A DNA stretch of 64,000 bases from Tatumella morbirosei (GCF_000757425.2 NZ_JPKR02000003.1:1240001-1304000); one strand, 5' to 3'; shown: positions 20,208-29,665, numbered from the stretch's first letter. A program made the numbers and translations. The notes: generated by a model not told the origin, from the sequence alone.

Positions 20208-21638
20208 ATGCCAGTATCAGAAAACCGTACATTGCAGCAAAAACGCCAACAGATCATCAGCACATTGCTTAACTCTCCGGCACTGGTAACTGGCCTGTTA
20301 GCGCAGTCCGACACCGCCGCTGTTTTCGAAAACCCCCGGTTTAAAGCATCTTGTCAGCAACTCACTTCTGATATTGATACCCTTCATGCGGCAGATATTG
20401 CTGACATTCTTGAGTCGTTGCCGGAAGATGCAAGACAGGCACTGTGGCAGTTAGTCCCGATAGCAAGCCAGGGTCAGGTCCTGGTGGAAGCTTCCGAAAC
20501 GGTCTGGGAAAGTCTGACCGAGAATATGTCAGACAAAGCGATTCTTAAAGCTATCGAACCACTGGATATTGATGACCAGGCCTGGCTCGCCCGCTTTCTG
20601 CCACGCAACCTGACAGGACGACTGCTAACCTCGCTGTCCCCCCGACAGCGTTCAGATCTGCTGAACATCATCAAAAATGATGTTGACGGTGTTGCCAGGG
20701 TGATGGACTTTAATTTTCTTACCGCTCGCCAGGATATCCGACTGGGTGTGGTCCAGCGTTTTTTACGCCGTAAAGGAAAAATCCCTGCGGGTACAGATAA
20801 ACTTTTTATCACCGACAGCAATAACACCCTGCTGGGCGAACTAATGCTGACAGATATCTTAGTCAATGCACCAAATTGTCTGGTCAGTGAAGTGATGAAT
20901 GACACCCCGGTCACTTTCAGTTTGCAGGATAAAGCCGAAGACGCAGCCAGTGCCTTTGAAAGATATAACCTGATATCCGCTGCAGTCACCGATCAGCAAC
21001 AACGGCTGATTGGCAGGATTGCCATCGAAGATATTATCGATCTTGTGAATCAGGAGAACGAAAATAATATCCGTAAAATGGGAGGGATAAGTCAGGAGGA
21101 GGATGTATTTGCGCCGGTGAGTAAAGCGGTGAAAAACCGCTGGGCCTGGCTGGCACTCAATTTGTGTACTGCATTTATTGCTTCACGTGTGATTGGTTTA
21201 TTTGAGAACACTATCGCCCATCTGGTAGCTCTGGCAACACTAATGCCCATTGTTGCGGGTATCGGCGGTAACACCGGTAATCAAACTATCACCATGATAG
21301 TCAGAGCACTCGCCCTGCATCAGGTAGAGCCTGGTAATTTTTCATTCCTGTTTCTCAGAGAACTGGGGGTAGCATTGATTAACGGGATTTTCTGGGGGGG
21401 AATTATGGGAGGAATTACCTGGCTGATGTATCACAATCTGGCAATGGGAGGCGTAATGATGCTGGCGATGATCCTTAATCTGCTGCTTGCCGCCTGCATG
21501 GGTGTATTGATTCCGTTGATAATGACCAAACTCAAACGAGATCCCGCTATTGGGTCCAGTGTATTAATTACTGCAATGACAGATACCGGAGGATTTTTTA
21601 TCTTTCTGGGGCTCGCGACACTGTTCCTGCTGCATTAA
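20208..21638 (+). CDS. mgtE: Magnesium transporter MgtE
   Basis: MgtE is a gated Mg2+ channel of the inner membrane. The 476-residue product has the cytosolic N domain (LHAADIADILESLPEDARQ), two CBS domains (about residues 190-290) and five C-terminal membrane segments with the signature PIVAGIGGNTGNQTI, which lines the pore. Start ATG with AGAGGATGTTGT upstream. It is a single gene with terminators on both sides. The leader of 140 bases shows no M-box riboswitch that I can recognise. Confidence 0.95.
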   Translation: MPVSENRTLQQKRQQIISTLLNSPALVTGLLAQSDTAAVFENPRFKASCQQLTSDIDTLHAADIADILESLPEDARQALWQLVPIASQGQVLVEASETVWESLTENMSDKAILKAIEPLDIDDQAWLARFLPRNLTGRLLTSLSPRQRSDLLNIIKNDVDGVARVMDFNFLTARQDIRLGVVQRFLRRKGKIPAGTDKLFITDSNNTLLGELMLTDILVNAPNCLVSEVMNDTPVTFSLQDKAEDAASAFERYNLISAAVTDQQQRLIGRIAIEDIIDLVNQENENNIRKMGGISQEEDVFAPVSKAVKNRWAWLALNLCTAFIASRVIGLFENTIAHLVALATLMPIVAGIGGNTGNQTITMIVRALALHQVEPGNFSFLFLRELGVALINGIFWGGIMGGITWLMYHNLAMGGVMMLAMILNLLLAACMGVLIPLIMTKLKRDPAIGSSVLITAMTDTGGFFIFLGLATLFLLH

Positions 21639-21640
21639 AT

Positions 21641-21664
21641 TTCTGCCCCCTTACGGGGGCAGAA
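21641..21664. terminator. Bidirectional terminator between mgtE and the PQQ dehydrogenase gene
   Basis: TTCTGCCCCC-TTAC-GGGGGCAGAA, a perfect 10-bp stem between two convergent genes. Weak T/A tails flank it on both sides. Confidence 0.75.
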
Positions 21665-21674
21665 GTTGCACCGT

Positions 21675-24111
21675 TTATTTATCCAGTGCGTAAGCAATCA
21701 CATAATCACCACGATCAGGTGACTGACGGGCACCGCCGGCAGAAATAAGAATGTATTGTTTGCCGGTTTTTGGCGAAACATAGCTCATTGGTCCCCCCTG
21801 ACTTCCGACAGGTAAACGAGCTTTCCAGACTTCTTTCCCGGTTGAGCTGTCAAATGCACGCAGGTAGTAATCCTGAGTCCCGGCAATAAATACCAGACCG
21901 CCTTGCGTTGCCAGCGTACCGCCCAGTGTTGGCATACCGATAGGCATTTTCATGCCCATTTTAATCCCGAACGGACCAGTATCCTGAACAGTACCTACCG
22001 GTACCTGCCAGACGATTTTCTGAGTGGTCATATCAATCGCACTCAGCGTACCAAATGGCGGTGCCTGACATGGAATACCCAGTGGTGACATGAAACGGTT
22101 CTTGTTCACAGAGTAAGGTGCACCTTTCATCGGTACCGCACCCATACCGGTGTTTACAGCTTCTCCCCCCGTATTTACGCCAGTCTTAGCGTTTGGATCC
22201 GCCGGTATCAGCTGCTGCCACAGACCCAGGCGCATGTCATTCACAAAGATATAATGGTTAACCGGGTCGGTAGACAGGCTGCCCCAGTTCATCCCCCCCA
22301 GCGATCCCGGGAAGCTCAGCGAAATATCAGTGCCCGGAGCGGTGTATAACCCGTTATAGCGCATTGATTTAAAACTGATACGGCATGCCAGTTGGTCAAA
22401 CGGTGTCGCACCCCACATGTCAGACTCTTTCAGAGTCTGCGCACCGATCTGTGGCATCCCGACAGAACGTGGCTGGGTGTAGCTGTACTGCTCACCCGGG
22501 ATTCCGCCGCCTTTCACTGCGACATTTTCCACTTTAGTCAATGGCTGACCAGTCAGACGATCCAGGACATAGATCTGCCCGGCTTTGGTTCCTACAACGA
22601 CTGCGGGTTTCTCAGTGCCATCGCTGGTTTTGAAGTTAATCAGGCTTGGTTGCATCGGGATATCGAAATCCCACAGATCGTTATGAACTGTCTGATAAAC
22701 CCACTTTTCTTTCCCTGTTGTCGCATCGACAGCAAGGATAGAAGCACCATATTTATGGTCCAGTGCAGTCCGGTTAGCCCCCCGAGATATCAACTGAAGA
22801 GCTGCCCATCGGCATGAATACAGTATTCATAGACGGGTCATAAGACATAGGCGCCCAGGAATTCGGTGTACTTCTGACATAATGTTCGCCCGGTTTCAGG
22901 ACCGCATTGGGATCCTTATTTCCGGTATCGAATGACCAGCGTAACTGACCAGTGATCACATCAAAGCCACGGATGACACCTCCTGGCATATCCACACTGA
23001 CGTTATCAGACACGCGTCCGCCAACCACAACAGTAGTACCCGCCAGCGTTGGTGCAGAGGTTAATACGTATTGTGGATCTGGTGCGCTGCCCATTCCGCT
23101 TAACAGGTTAACTGTTCCTTTGTCACCAAAGTCCTGACAAAACTCACCGTTGTCCGCATTAAGAGCAATCAGACGGTCATCGATGGTGTTCATCAGAATA
23201 CGGCGTTCACAACCGCCGGCATTGACTGCAGCAACCGGTGCCGGAGGCGTACTGCCCGGCACGGTTGGCTGAGGTAAAGGTTTGGTTGCATCAAAGTAAG
23301 CCAGACCACGGCAACGCATCCACACAGAAGATTTTGCATTGATATCTGCTTTCCAGATTTGCTTACCGGTATCGGCATCTACCGCAATAACGTTATTATG
23401 CGGAGTACACAGGAACACTTTATCGCCTACCTGTAGCGGTGTTTCCTGATCTTCTGCGCCATTTCCTGTTGGGCTAACCGGAATGTCGCCAGTGTGGAAT
23501 GTCCAGGCTGGCTTCAGTTCAGACACATTGTTGCGATTTATCTGGTCCAGTGCGACAAAACGGCTCCCACCCGGGGTATTACCGTAATTTTCCCAGTTTT
23601 TCTGCATCTGATCTTTCGCCACTGGTACCAGGGGTTTCTCCTGACCAGAGAACGCTACCGGATCATGAGGAACGAACATATAGCCAAAGGAGACCGCGAA
23701 AGCAATAATCGACAGTATGGCTAACACATATGCCCCTTTCCATTCTGAGCGACGCTCTTCGTAACGTCGCAGAGATGGCAGTAGCAGGAAGGCCAGAATC
23801 GCCAGCCCACCCGGATACATCAGCCGTGAAATTAACGGCCAGAAATTGAGCCCGGCATCGGCCAATGCCCAAATTATCGTACCAATCATGGTCACGATAT
23901 AAAGTACTGCATCGGCAGAACGACTGCGCAGGAACAGGTAGCCACTGATCAGCATCAGTACACCGGAGATCAGGAAGTACCAGCTCCCTCCTAGCGTCAC
24001 CAGTTTTACACCGCCATAGATAAATGCCAGTGCGGTGAGGATAAGAATTATGCCTACTAAGAAACTACATACTCTTAGCCATAGAGGCTTTTGTTTTAAT
24101 GAAGAGACCAT
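21675..24111 (-). pseudogene. Membrane-bound PQQ-dependent glucose/quinate-family dehydrogenase, frameshifted
   Basis: The family oxidises glucose or quinate/shikimate in the periplasm and passes electrons to ubiquinone. The N-terminal part (24111 to about 22780) has several membrane helices, then PQQ propeller blades (GNTPGGSRFVALDQINRNN, CTPHNNVIAVDADTGK). It ends in a stop just after MGSSSVDISGG. The rest resumes in another frame (NRTALDHKYGASILAVDATTGKEK) and runs to the normal end GDYVIAYALDK. The switch is at a six-base C run (22778-22783; G on the coding strand): removing one base rejoins the frames into an ~800-residue protein of family length. Start ATG 24111 has only a weak ribosome site. 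It resembles E. coli Gcd, but blade sequences differ enough that the substrate is open. No pqq genes are in the window. Confidence 0.88.
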
Positions 24112-24342
24112 AAGCAGAAACCCTGTGTTGAAATGAGCCGGGATTATACACACGAAAAACAAAAAGAAACATTTAGTAAACAATAGAGTCACTTATCAAT
24201 ACCTCTAAGCTACTAAAGTGATCTAAATGCTTACTTTTCATCCCCGTCAGTCGCTAAATCTACGACCGGTTTAAAGAAATGTGACACTCCTGTGGTACTA
24301 TTTGACAACATTGTTAGCCGCCGGATACCAAAAAAACTGAAT

Positions 24343-24720
24343 ATGTCACTTCCAGTTTCCGTTTTACGCAGCCGAAAATTTTACCTGTTATTGTTTCTCG
24401 TTATCGCAATCGTTGCCTGGTGGTGGCCCGGGAAAGTGCCCCCTCAGACACTGGATTATTATCAGTCGCTGTTATGTGCTGTAGTTAGCGGACCAGAGCA
24501 ATCATCAGAAACAGACTTCACCCGGGTACTGAAAAGAACCGTTGAAGGATCGAATTCCGATTACTCATTAAGAAAATATCATTACGACAGTAATGCCGGA
24601 GATACCGTCGTCAGACAATGGAACAGGCTGTCGGAAAATCAACAGCAACAGGCTAAAAATGACAGCCATCAGTGTCTGTTACTATTGCAATCTGCCGCAA
24701 ATGCCAGCCATTACTTTTAG
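24343..24720 (+). CDS. Unrecognised membrane-anchored small protein
   Basis: A 125-residue product with a hydrophobic segment near the N-terminus (FYLLLFLVIAIVAWWWPG) and a polar rest. The rest contains two cysteines, one in LLCAVVSG and one near the C-terminal QCLLLLQSAANAS. It looks like an inner-membrane anchor with a periplasmic domain. I do not recognise a family. No strong ribosome site precedes the ATG; a GTG at 24292 would add 17 residues. It is divergent from the PQQ dehydrogenase gene and is the first gene of the accessory region. Confidence 0.5.
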   Translation: MSLPVSVLRSRKFYLLLFLVIAIVAWWWPGKVPPQTLDYYQSLLCAVVSGPEQSSETDFTRVLKRTVEGSNSDYSLRKYHYDSNAGDTVVRQWNRLSENQQQQAKNDSHQCLLLLQSAANASHYF

Positions 24721-24790
24721 CCAACCCTCTGTCTGCCAGTAATTTTCTCACTACGGAATAGTTCCGGTAGGGTGTATTCAAGCATTAAAC

Positions 24791-24809
24791 GATAATGATA
24801 ATCAATAAC
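24791..24809. promoter_or_regulatory. Fur box without an intact target gene
   Basis: GATAATGATAATCAATAAC matches 17 of 19 positions of the Fur consensus GATAATGATAATCATTATC. Downstream on the plus strand are only a short frame (24821-24931) and a degraded LysR gene. It is probably what remains of an iron-controlled gene. Confidence 0.7.
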
Positions 24810-24820
24810 ATTATTTTATT

Positions 24821-24931
24821 ATGAATTTTTATTTAATGCTGGCTGTCGGAATTACCTTGCCGGGGGAGTGGTACAACGTTGACTTACCGTACTATCACTC
24901 AGAAAAATTCGCTGATAAACCGGAAGGATGA
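24821..24931 (+). CDS. Possible 36-residue frame after the Fur box
   Basis: Starts ATG 11 bases after the Fur box, hydrophobic at first (MNFYLMLAVGITLPG), then polar, ending at TGA. There is no good ribosome site and no family I recognise. It overlaps the first codon of the LysR remnant. Most likely the stub of a removed iron-regulated gene, or chance. Confidence 0.2.
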   Translation: MNFYLMLAVGITLPGEWYNVDLPYYHSEKFADKPEG

Positions 24932-25476
24932 AGTATCCGGACCTGAATCTGATTATCGCGCTTGATGCATTGTTGTAAGAAGGTTCAGTCACCGGAGCAG
25001 TCAGATGGATGAATCTCAGCCTCCCGGCGATGAGCCGCACTCTGACCCGAATCCGTGATCAGCCGGGAGATGCTATTCTGGTAAAAAATGGCTGGGAAAT
25101 GGCGGCAACGCTCAGGGCTCTTGCTCTGCGCGAGCAGATTCATTTGACTATGGAAAACGCCATTCAGGTATTGCATCCGGAATCAACGCTGGACTTAGCG
25201 TTACTGGATCGCAAATTTGCTCTGCATGCTAATGACGTTATTTATCAGTACTATTAGCGGTCATTGACTGGCACGAATACGACATTAAGCGCCAAATACC
25301 AGCTACAATTTATGCCGAAAAATGGCAGTAATAAAGAAGGTCTGCGGGACGGTAAAGCATGCTTGTATATCTGTGCAATGTAGGTATCTTCCCCCGGGAT
25401 TTTCTGCATCACCATCGTTGGTGAATATCGCGAATTCTGGCTCTGTAGAGGACTCTTCTGCCACTACCAGAGCTGA
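24928..25476 (+). pseudogene. Degraded LysR-family regulator
   Basis: Read in one frame from ATG 24928 (AGGATG context), the sequence gives a LysR helix-turn-helix (MKYPDLNLIIALDALL, stop, EGSVTGAVRWMNLSLPAMSRTL). The linker and start of the effector domain follow (LDLALLDRKFALHANDVI, then FMPKNGSNKEGLRDG). In-frame stops occur at 24976-24978, 25255-25257 and 25381-25383, and the frame closes at 25474-25476. The helix-turn-helix has also lost a few residues. The C-terminal half of a normal ~300-residue LysR is missing. Clearly dead, but notably without frameshifts. Confidence 0.75.
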
Positions 25477-25523
25477 CCATCAACGGACTACTGCAGTAAA
25501 ATGAACGTTTTGTCTCAGCCTGC

Positions 25524-26033
25524 TTAAGCCACTGTTTGGCCTTTTTCGGCTAACCGGCTGGCTTCTTTGCTGATGTTGACGTGCATGGTTACTACAGCAA
25601 CCTCAGTAAGCCACTGAGGAATCTGATAACTCCCCCGCTGTTTCAGCCAGCTGAGAATATCTGTCAGGTGCCATAATGAAGTTTTACCTTCATGGACCGG
25701 AGAAGGAAAATTTCCGGGATATGCGAGCATCAGCTTCCGCATATTTTGTCTTGAAACTCCAACTAACTCAGCAACATCCGTTAATCCCACCAGATCGGGT
25801 GCAGCTTCAATTAACAGGGCTGAAGGTATCACATTATTTACCACAGAAATTGCCTGCCGGATTGCCAGCATTGCGCTATCAGCTTCTGTTGTAAATTCAA
25901 GGGCCAGGCGGCCGGGCAGACCAATCCCGATAACAGCGTCATCACATCCCGCAGCAAGCAACCTCCCAACAATATTCTGCTGGTTAGCATCTTTTTCAGA
26001 CAGCTGGTATTTCAGTGTGAAGATAAATTCCAT
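25524..26033 (-). CDS. Helix-turn-helix protein, probable antitoxin partner of the upstream gene
   Basis: A 169-residue protein. The N-terminal half is an alpha/beta domain (MEFIFTLKYQLSEKDANQQ to AGCDDAVIGIGLPGRLALEF). A MerR/excisionase-like helix-turn-helix follows at about residues 103-120 (LTDVAELVGVSRQNMRKLM) with a wing containing SLWHLTDILSWL. I recall unnamed homologues of this type in other enterobacteria. AAGGAG lies just before the ATG. It begins nine bases after the HicA-like gene, in the toxin-then-antitoxin order typical of hicAB. Antitoxin function is inferred from position, size and DNA-binding domain only. Confidence 0.6.
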   Translation of the reverse strand: MEFIFTLKYQLSEKDANQQNIVGRLLAAGCDDAVIGIGLPGRLALEFTTEADSAMLAIRQAISVVNNVIPSALLIEAAPDLVGLTDVAELVGVSRQNMRKLMLAYPGNFPSPVHEGKTSLWHLTDILSWLKQRGSYQIPQWLTEVAVVTMHVNISKEASRLAEKGQTVA

Positions 26034-26042
26034 TTTGACTCC

Positions 26043-26306
26043 TTAATGTTCTGTGTAGCAGTCTCTGCTGGTAAATGCACATCTGTCTACAATCCGGCAG
26101 AGAGCTCTGGCATGATTATACGAGTTCTTCGGAGTTGACCACACACAGGTAATACAGAATTCCCCGCAACGACATCGCGCATTATTTTCAGGGCAATACA
26201 TTTTTCCCCAGGCATGACTGCCTCCCACCACTATTTTCCATCCATGACTTTCAGCATACTGAAGTGCTTGTTCAATCTGTTTGTGTGGATGCTTCGCCCT
26301 GGCCAT
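26043..26306 (-). CDS. Small HicA-like protein, possible toxin
   Basis: An 87-residue basic protein starting MARAKHPHKQIEQAL. Its segment HGWKIVVGGSHAWGKMYCP resembles the HicA mRNA-interferase motif in which a histidine follows Gly-Ser. It then departs from HicA with a cysteine cluster (CRCGEFCITC) and STPKNSYNHARAL. The cysteines could bind a metal. GGAGGAAG precedes the ATG, which decides it over a longer frame. It is followed nine bases on by the helix-turn-helix gene. Whether it is a toxin is not shown; the pairing and motif suggest it. Confidence 0.55.
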   Translation of the reverse strand: MARAKHPHKQIEQALQYAESHGWKIVVGGSHAWGKMYCPENNARCRCGEFCITCVWSTPKNSYNHARALCRIVDRCAFTSRDCYTEH

Positions 26307-26697
26307 AAATCTTCCTCCATAGTAATGAACGCATATCGCGTTGTCAACTGACAACCTGGCATTAACTATTCGTGATGCACTCTCCTACGGCACGGTTGTG
26401 GTGCCGGGAGCTTTCAGGATCTAATTCGTGGCGGTAATCAACAAATGTTGTAGTGAAGAGTTGTATAATAGCTCGTGGATCATCGTTACCACTTGCATGG
26501 TTTCGACAGCACACAGCGAGGTGTTTCGCTAAACTAAAATGATATGCTGGTAAGTTCAGTGGCCGGTATGTTGTGCACCTTAACAGTTGCACCTGACAGG
26601 CTTTCGCCGTAGGTTTAAACGACAGTTTCCTTCTGTTCATAACACCACCTGTAGACAGCATGGTAACAAGATTCTTCCGCAGAGCGCTGTTATACAA

Positions 26698-27564
26698 ATG
26701 AATGAAAATAACGTGACAAATGACTGGGTGAATATTCGCCGGGATCACCAGACAGGCATAGAAAGTATTCATGCCCACTTTTGCGGCCATGCCTACGACG
26801 CTCATGACCACGATGAAGTGTTAGTCGGAGTGACCCAACAAGGCCTGCAGCGTTTTCACTGTCGCCGGACACTGCATACCAGTCACCCGGGCCGGGCGAT
26901 TTTAATTGAGCCAGGAGCGGTTCATGACGGACATGCCATCGAAAGAGATGGGTTTACTTATCTGATGCTCTACTTACCTCAAGCCTGGGTCAGCGCGAAT
27001 ATGCAACGCAGAGGACCAGGGGACATCTCCGATCTGGGAATGGCGTTCAGCCACACCTTAACGGATGACCCATTGTTGATTCCTGCTATCCGCCAGGCTT
27101 TTTTCGCAATTCATCAACAGGAAGGGCGGCTCGCACGCGATCAAACACTCGATGAGCTACTCTTTTTACTTTCCCGTCACTTAAGCCCGATATCGTCTGT
27201 CGGGCATGCCGATGATTCTTTGAAGAAAATCTACGAAGTCAGGGATTTTCTGCAGGACAACATGCCGCTGGACATCAGTCTGGAAGAATTGTCTGAGCAA
27301 ACTGGCATTGACCGGTTTCGCTTAAGCCGACAGTTTAAAAAAGTGTTTGGCCAGTCTCCGCATGCCTGGCGGGTACGGCTGCGTTTGAGAACCGCCCGCA
27401 GTATGCTGGCTAACGGGGTCGAGCCCGCCGTTGTTGCTTCAGCGGTCGGTTTTGCGGATCAAAGCCATATGGGCCGCTGGTTTCAGCGTGCTTATCGTAT
27501 CAGCCCCGCACAATATCGGAAAAGTGCACAAATCTTCCAGACCGGGTGTCGGACAATTTCATAA
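26698..27564 (+). CDS. AraC-family regulator with cupin-like sensor domain
   Basis: A 288-residue AraC regulator. The N-terminal cupin-type domain has HAHFCGHAYDAHDHDE and later PGAVHDGHA, typical of small-molecule sensing. The C-terminal AraC DNA-binding domain covers about residues 180-280 (LEELSEQTGIDRFRLSRQFKKVFGQSPHAW, given here only in part, and the second helix-turn-helix VASAVGFADQSHMGRWF). The ribosome site is poor, so a start further upstream is possible. The DUF2000 gene follows 36 bases on in the same direction; AraC-DUF2000 pairs are common. Confidence 0.85.
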   Translation: MNENNVTNDWVNIRRDHQTGIESIHAHFCGHAYDAHDHDEVLVGVTQQGLQRFHCRRTLHTSHPGRAILIEPGAVHDGHAIERDGFTYLMLYLPQAWVSANMQRRGPGDISDLGMAFSHTLTDDPLLIPAIRQAFFAIHQQEGRLARDQTLDELLFLLSRHLSPISSVGHADDSLKKIYEVRDFLQDNMPLDISLEELSEQTGIDRFRLSRQFKKVFGQSPHAWRVRLRLRTARSMLANGVEPAVVASAVGFADQSHMGRWFQRAYRISPAQYRKSAQIFQTGCRTIS

Positions 27565-27600
27565 GATGACGCTTCAGAAATTTTTGGAGTGCAGAGACCC

Positions 27601-28008
27601 ATGTTCGATACCAAAATTGTTTTTGTAATTCGTGAAGATTTAGCTGTCTGGCAAAAGCTCAACGTGACGGCATTTCTTGCGACTGGCATTGCCACAGAGT
27701 TTCCGGAGATTATGGGGCAACCTTACAGGGATGCCAGCGGGCGTCAGTACGGTAAACTTGCTGGTCAACCGATACTGATCTTCTCAGCAGATACAGAAGG
27801 GTTGAGAAAAGTCCAGGCCCGGGGATTTGAAAGGGGTCTGCTCATGATGCCCTATATTTATCCGATGTTTTCAACCGGCAATGACGATGCTAACAGAAAG
27901 ATATTCCAGGCAGAGCCCGTGGAAAATATAGACCTGGTAGGTCTGGCCATGCGAGGGCCCAAAAAAGTGATCGATAAAGTGATTAAAGGACTCTCTCTGC
28001 ACAAATAA
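27601..28008 (+). CDS. DUF2000 family protein
   Basis: A 135-residue protein starting MFDTKIVFVIREDLAVWQ and containing LNVTAFLATGIATE and KLAGQPILIFSAD. This matches the DUF2000 family in length and pattern; a peptidyl-tRNA hydrolase-like fold has been noted for the family, but no activity is established. GGAG lies 11 bases before the ATG; a GTG four codons earlier is less likely. It probably forms a transcription unit with the AraC gene before it. Confidence 0.82.
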   Translation: MFDTKIVFVIREDLAVWQKLNVTAFLATGIATEFPEIMGQPYRDASGRQYGKLAGQPILIFSADTEGLRKVQARGFERGLLMMPYIYPMFSTGNDDANRKIFQAEPVENIDLVGLAMRGPKKVIDKVIKGLSLHK

Positions 28009-28047
28009 CCGCTGAGCTTATCAGCCACGCTAATAAGGTTGCTTACT

Positions 28048-28106
28048 TCCGGCCACAGTCCCGCCATTCCTGGTGGTGATTCTGTGGCTAAAGGCCGGCT
28101 TTATTC
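28048..28106 (+). terminator. Long hairpin after the DUF2000 gene
   Basis: GCCACAG (28052-28058) pairs with CTGTGGC (28082-28088), and outer CCGGCC with GGCCGG; CTTTATTC follows. Probably the terminator of the AraC-DUF2000 unit. The remaining bases to 28340 show no gene. Confidence 0.4.
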
Positions 28107-28340
28107 AGTGCTGGCTGTTCCTGTTCTTTCAGCCAACAACCATTCGGATAACCTGAAGTTATATAAGTATTTTATGCAATTTATGAAATCTTTAATGACA
28201 ATATTCTGCCAGGTAAACTCTCGATTTTCCCCTCTTTATCGTTCAATCTGACTACTATTAACAGATATAGTTAATTATTCAGGGAAAGGAATATAACGTC
28301 CCTGACCGCAGTTCATTCGTTCAGAAATACGGAGAGTATT

Positions 28341-28961
28341 ATGATGAAATCTTCACGTCTTGCTGGCCTGCTGCTGTCTACATTGTTATTAAGCAGTGGT
28401 GCATTGGCAGCCGATGCCGGGCATATCATTAAGCCTACGCGTGGAACCATTAATTCCGTGACGGCCACTGCTCTTAACCTGACAACCCGTCAGGGGGAAA
28501 AACTGGATGTCAAACTGACTCCGGACACGAAAGTCACCGAAGTGACCACCGGTAAAATGTCCGATATTAAACCTGACAGCTTTATCGGTACTGCAGCAGT
28601 TCCCCAGGCTAACGGCACTCTGAAGGCACTGGAAGTGCATGTATTCGCGCCAAGTCTGCGTGGTAGTGGTGAGGGTTTTAACTCGTTTGAATCTCCGGAC
28701 GGAAAAGTCAATACGATGACTAACGGTACCGTTGGCAAACTGGTCAACGCTAATGGCCGGACGCTGACGGTGAAATACCATAATGGCCAGAAAACCGTGG
28801 TTGTCCCGGATGATGTGCCTGTCGTGCTGCTGGCTCCGGGTGATCGTAGTCTGCTGAAACCTGGTGCACATATTATTCTATTCCCGGCAAAAGACGCCTC
28901 AGGAGCCCTGGTTGCCAACCGTATCTCTGCAGGTAAAGATGGCGTCACGCCGCCGATGTAA
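28341..28961 (+). CDS. Periplasmic protein of the molybdoenzyme operon (DUF5666-like)
   Basis: A 206-residue exported protein with a clear Sec signal peptide (cleavage near GALA-ADAG, residue 24). The mature part holds two similar beta-rich repeats (RGTINSVTATALNLTTRQG and NGTVGKLVNANGRTLTVKY), as in OB-fold or DUF5666-type proteins. Homologues commonly precede a cytochrome b and a molybdopterin oxidoreductase. GGAGAG precedes the ATG pair. First gene of a three- or four-gene operon. It has no cysteines or haem motif, so an accessory or substrate-binding role is more likely than electron transfer. Function unknown. Confidence 0.65.
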   Translation: MMKSSRLAGLLLSTLLLSSGALAADAGHIIKPTRGTINSVTATALNLTTRQGEKLDVKLTPDTKVTEVTTGKMSDIKPDSFIGTAAVPQANGTLKALEVHVFAPSLRGSGEGFNSFESPDGKVNTMTNGTVGKLVNANGRTLTVKYHNGQKTVVVPDDVPVVLLAPGDRSLLKPGAHIILFPAKDASGALVANRISAGKDGVTPPM

Positions 28962-29038
28962 TCTAATCGCTTCGGACTGTCATCCATCTACCCTCCATAG
29001 CAACGGTGGTCCGGAGCATTTTCGGCAAGGGAGTTTTG

Positions 29039-29665
29039 ATGCGTAAATCCACTGTCCACCCCTGGCCGGTCCGGTTATGCCACTGGCTGAATGTCCCGGT
29101 GATGATAGGTATGGTAATGAGTGGCTGGGGTATCTATAACGCTGATCCTTTATTCGGCTTTAGTTTTCCACAACAGGCTACACTGGGCGGCTGGCTGGGT
29201 GGAAATATTGCCTGGCATCTGGCTGTCATGTGGTTACTGGCCGCCAACGGATTAATTTATCTGAGTTGGGGGTTGCTGAGTGGCCACTTCAGACAGCGTT
29301 TTTTTCCGTTAACTGCTGTCGCTGTCGGGCGGGATATTTCTCTGGCGCTGCGCTTTCGCCTGCCTCATCACTCCCGCGGCTATAATTCGGTACAAAAACT
29401 GTTGTATCTGCTGGTATTACTGGCGGGCATCTTATTAGTACTCTCCGGGCTCTCCATCTGGAAACCTGTGCAGTTCAGTTCGCTGGTAGCTTTGATGGGT
29501 GGATTTGCGGCCGCCCGCTATGTCCACTTTTTTGCCATGAGTATGATTGTGGTATTTGTATGCATCCATGTACTGATGGTGATACTGGTGCCCAAAACCC
29601 TGCCTGCAATGATTACCGGCGGGCAGGAATCTCCAGAAAATGCTCCGGGGCAGCCTCATGACTGA
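29039..29665 (+). CDS. Cytochrome b561-type membrane subunit
   Basis: A 208-residue membrane protein with four helices. Histidines placed for two b-haems lie in RLCHWLN, IAWHLAVMW, VHFFAMS and CIHVLMV. It belongs to the cytochrome b561/hydrogenase b-subunit family. AAGGGAG precedes the ATG at 29039, which decides it over a GTG at 29006. It overlaps the next gene by eight bases. Its likely job is to exchange electrons between the quinone pool and the molybdoenzyme encoded next, as MsrQ does for MsrP, though it is not the MsrQ family. Confidence 0.85.
   Translation: MRKSTVHPWPVRLCHWLNVPVMIGMVMSGWGIYNADPLFGFSFPQQATLGGWLGGNIAWHLAVMWLLAANGLIYLSWGLLSGHFRQRFFPLTAVAVGRDISLALRFRLPHHSRGYNSVQKLLYLLVLLAGILLVLSGLSIWKPVQFSSLVALMGGFAAARYVHFFAMSMIVVFVCIHVLMVILVPKTLPAMITGGQESPENAPGQPHD

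Noticed and set aside
26362-26640. Minus-strand frame of 92 codons between the HicA-like gene and the AraC gene
   Set aside because: No recognisable relatives, weak ribosome site and a longer version runs antisense into the AraC gene. It may be real but is not supported.
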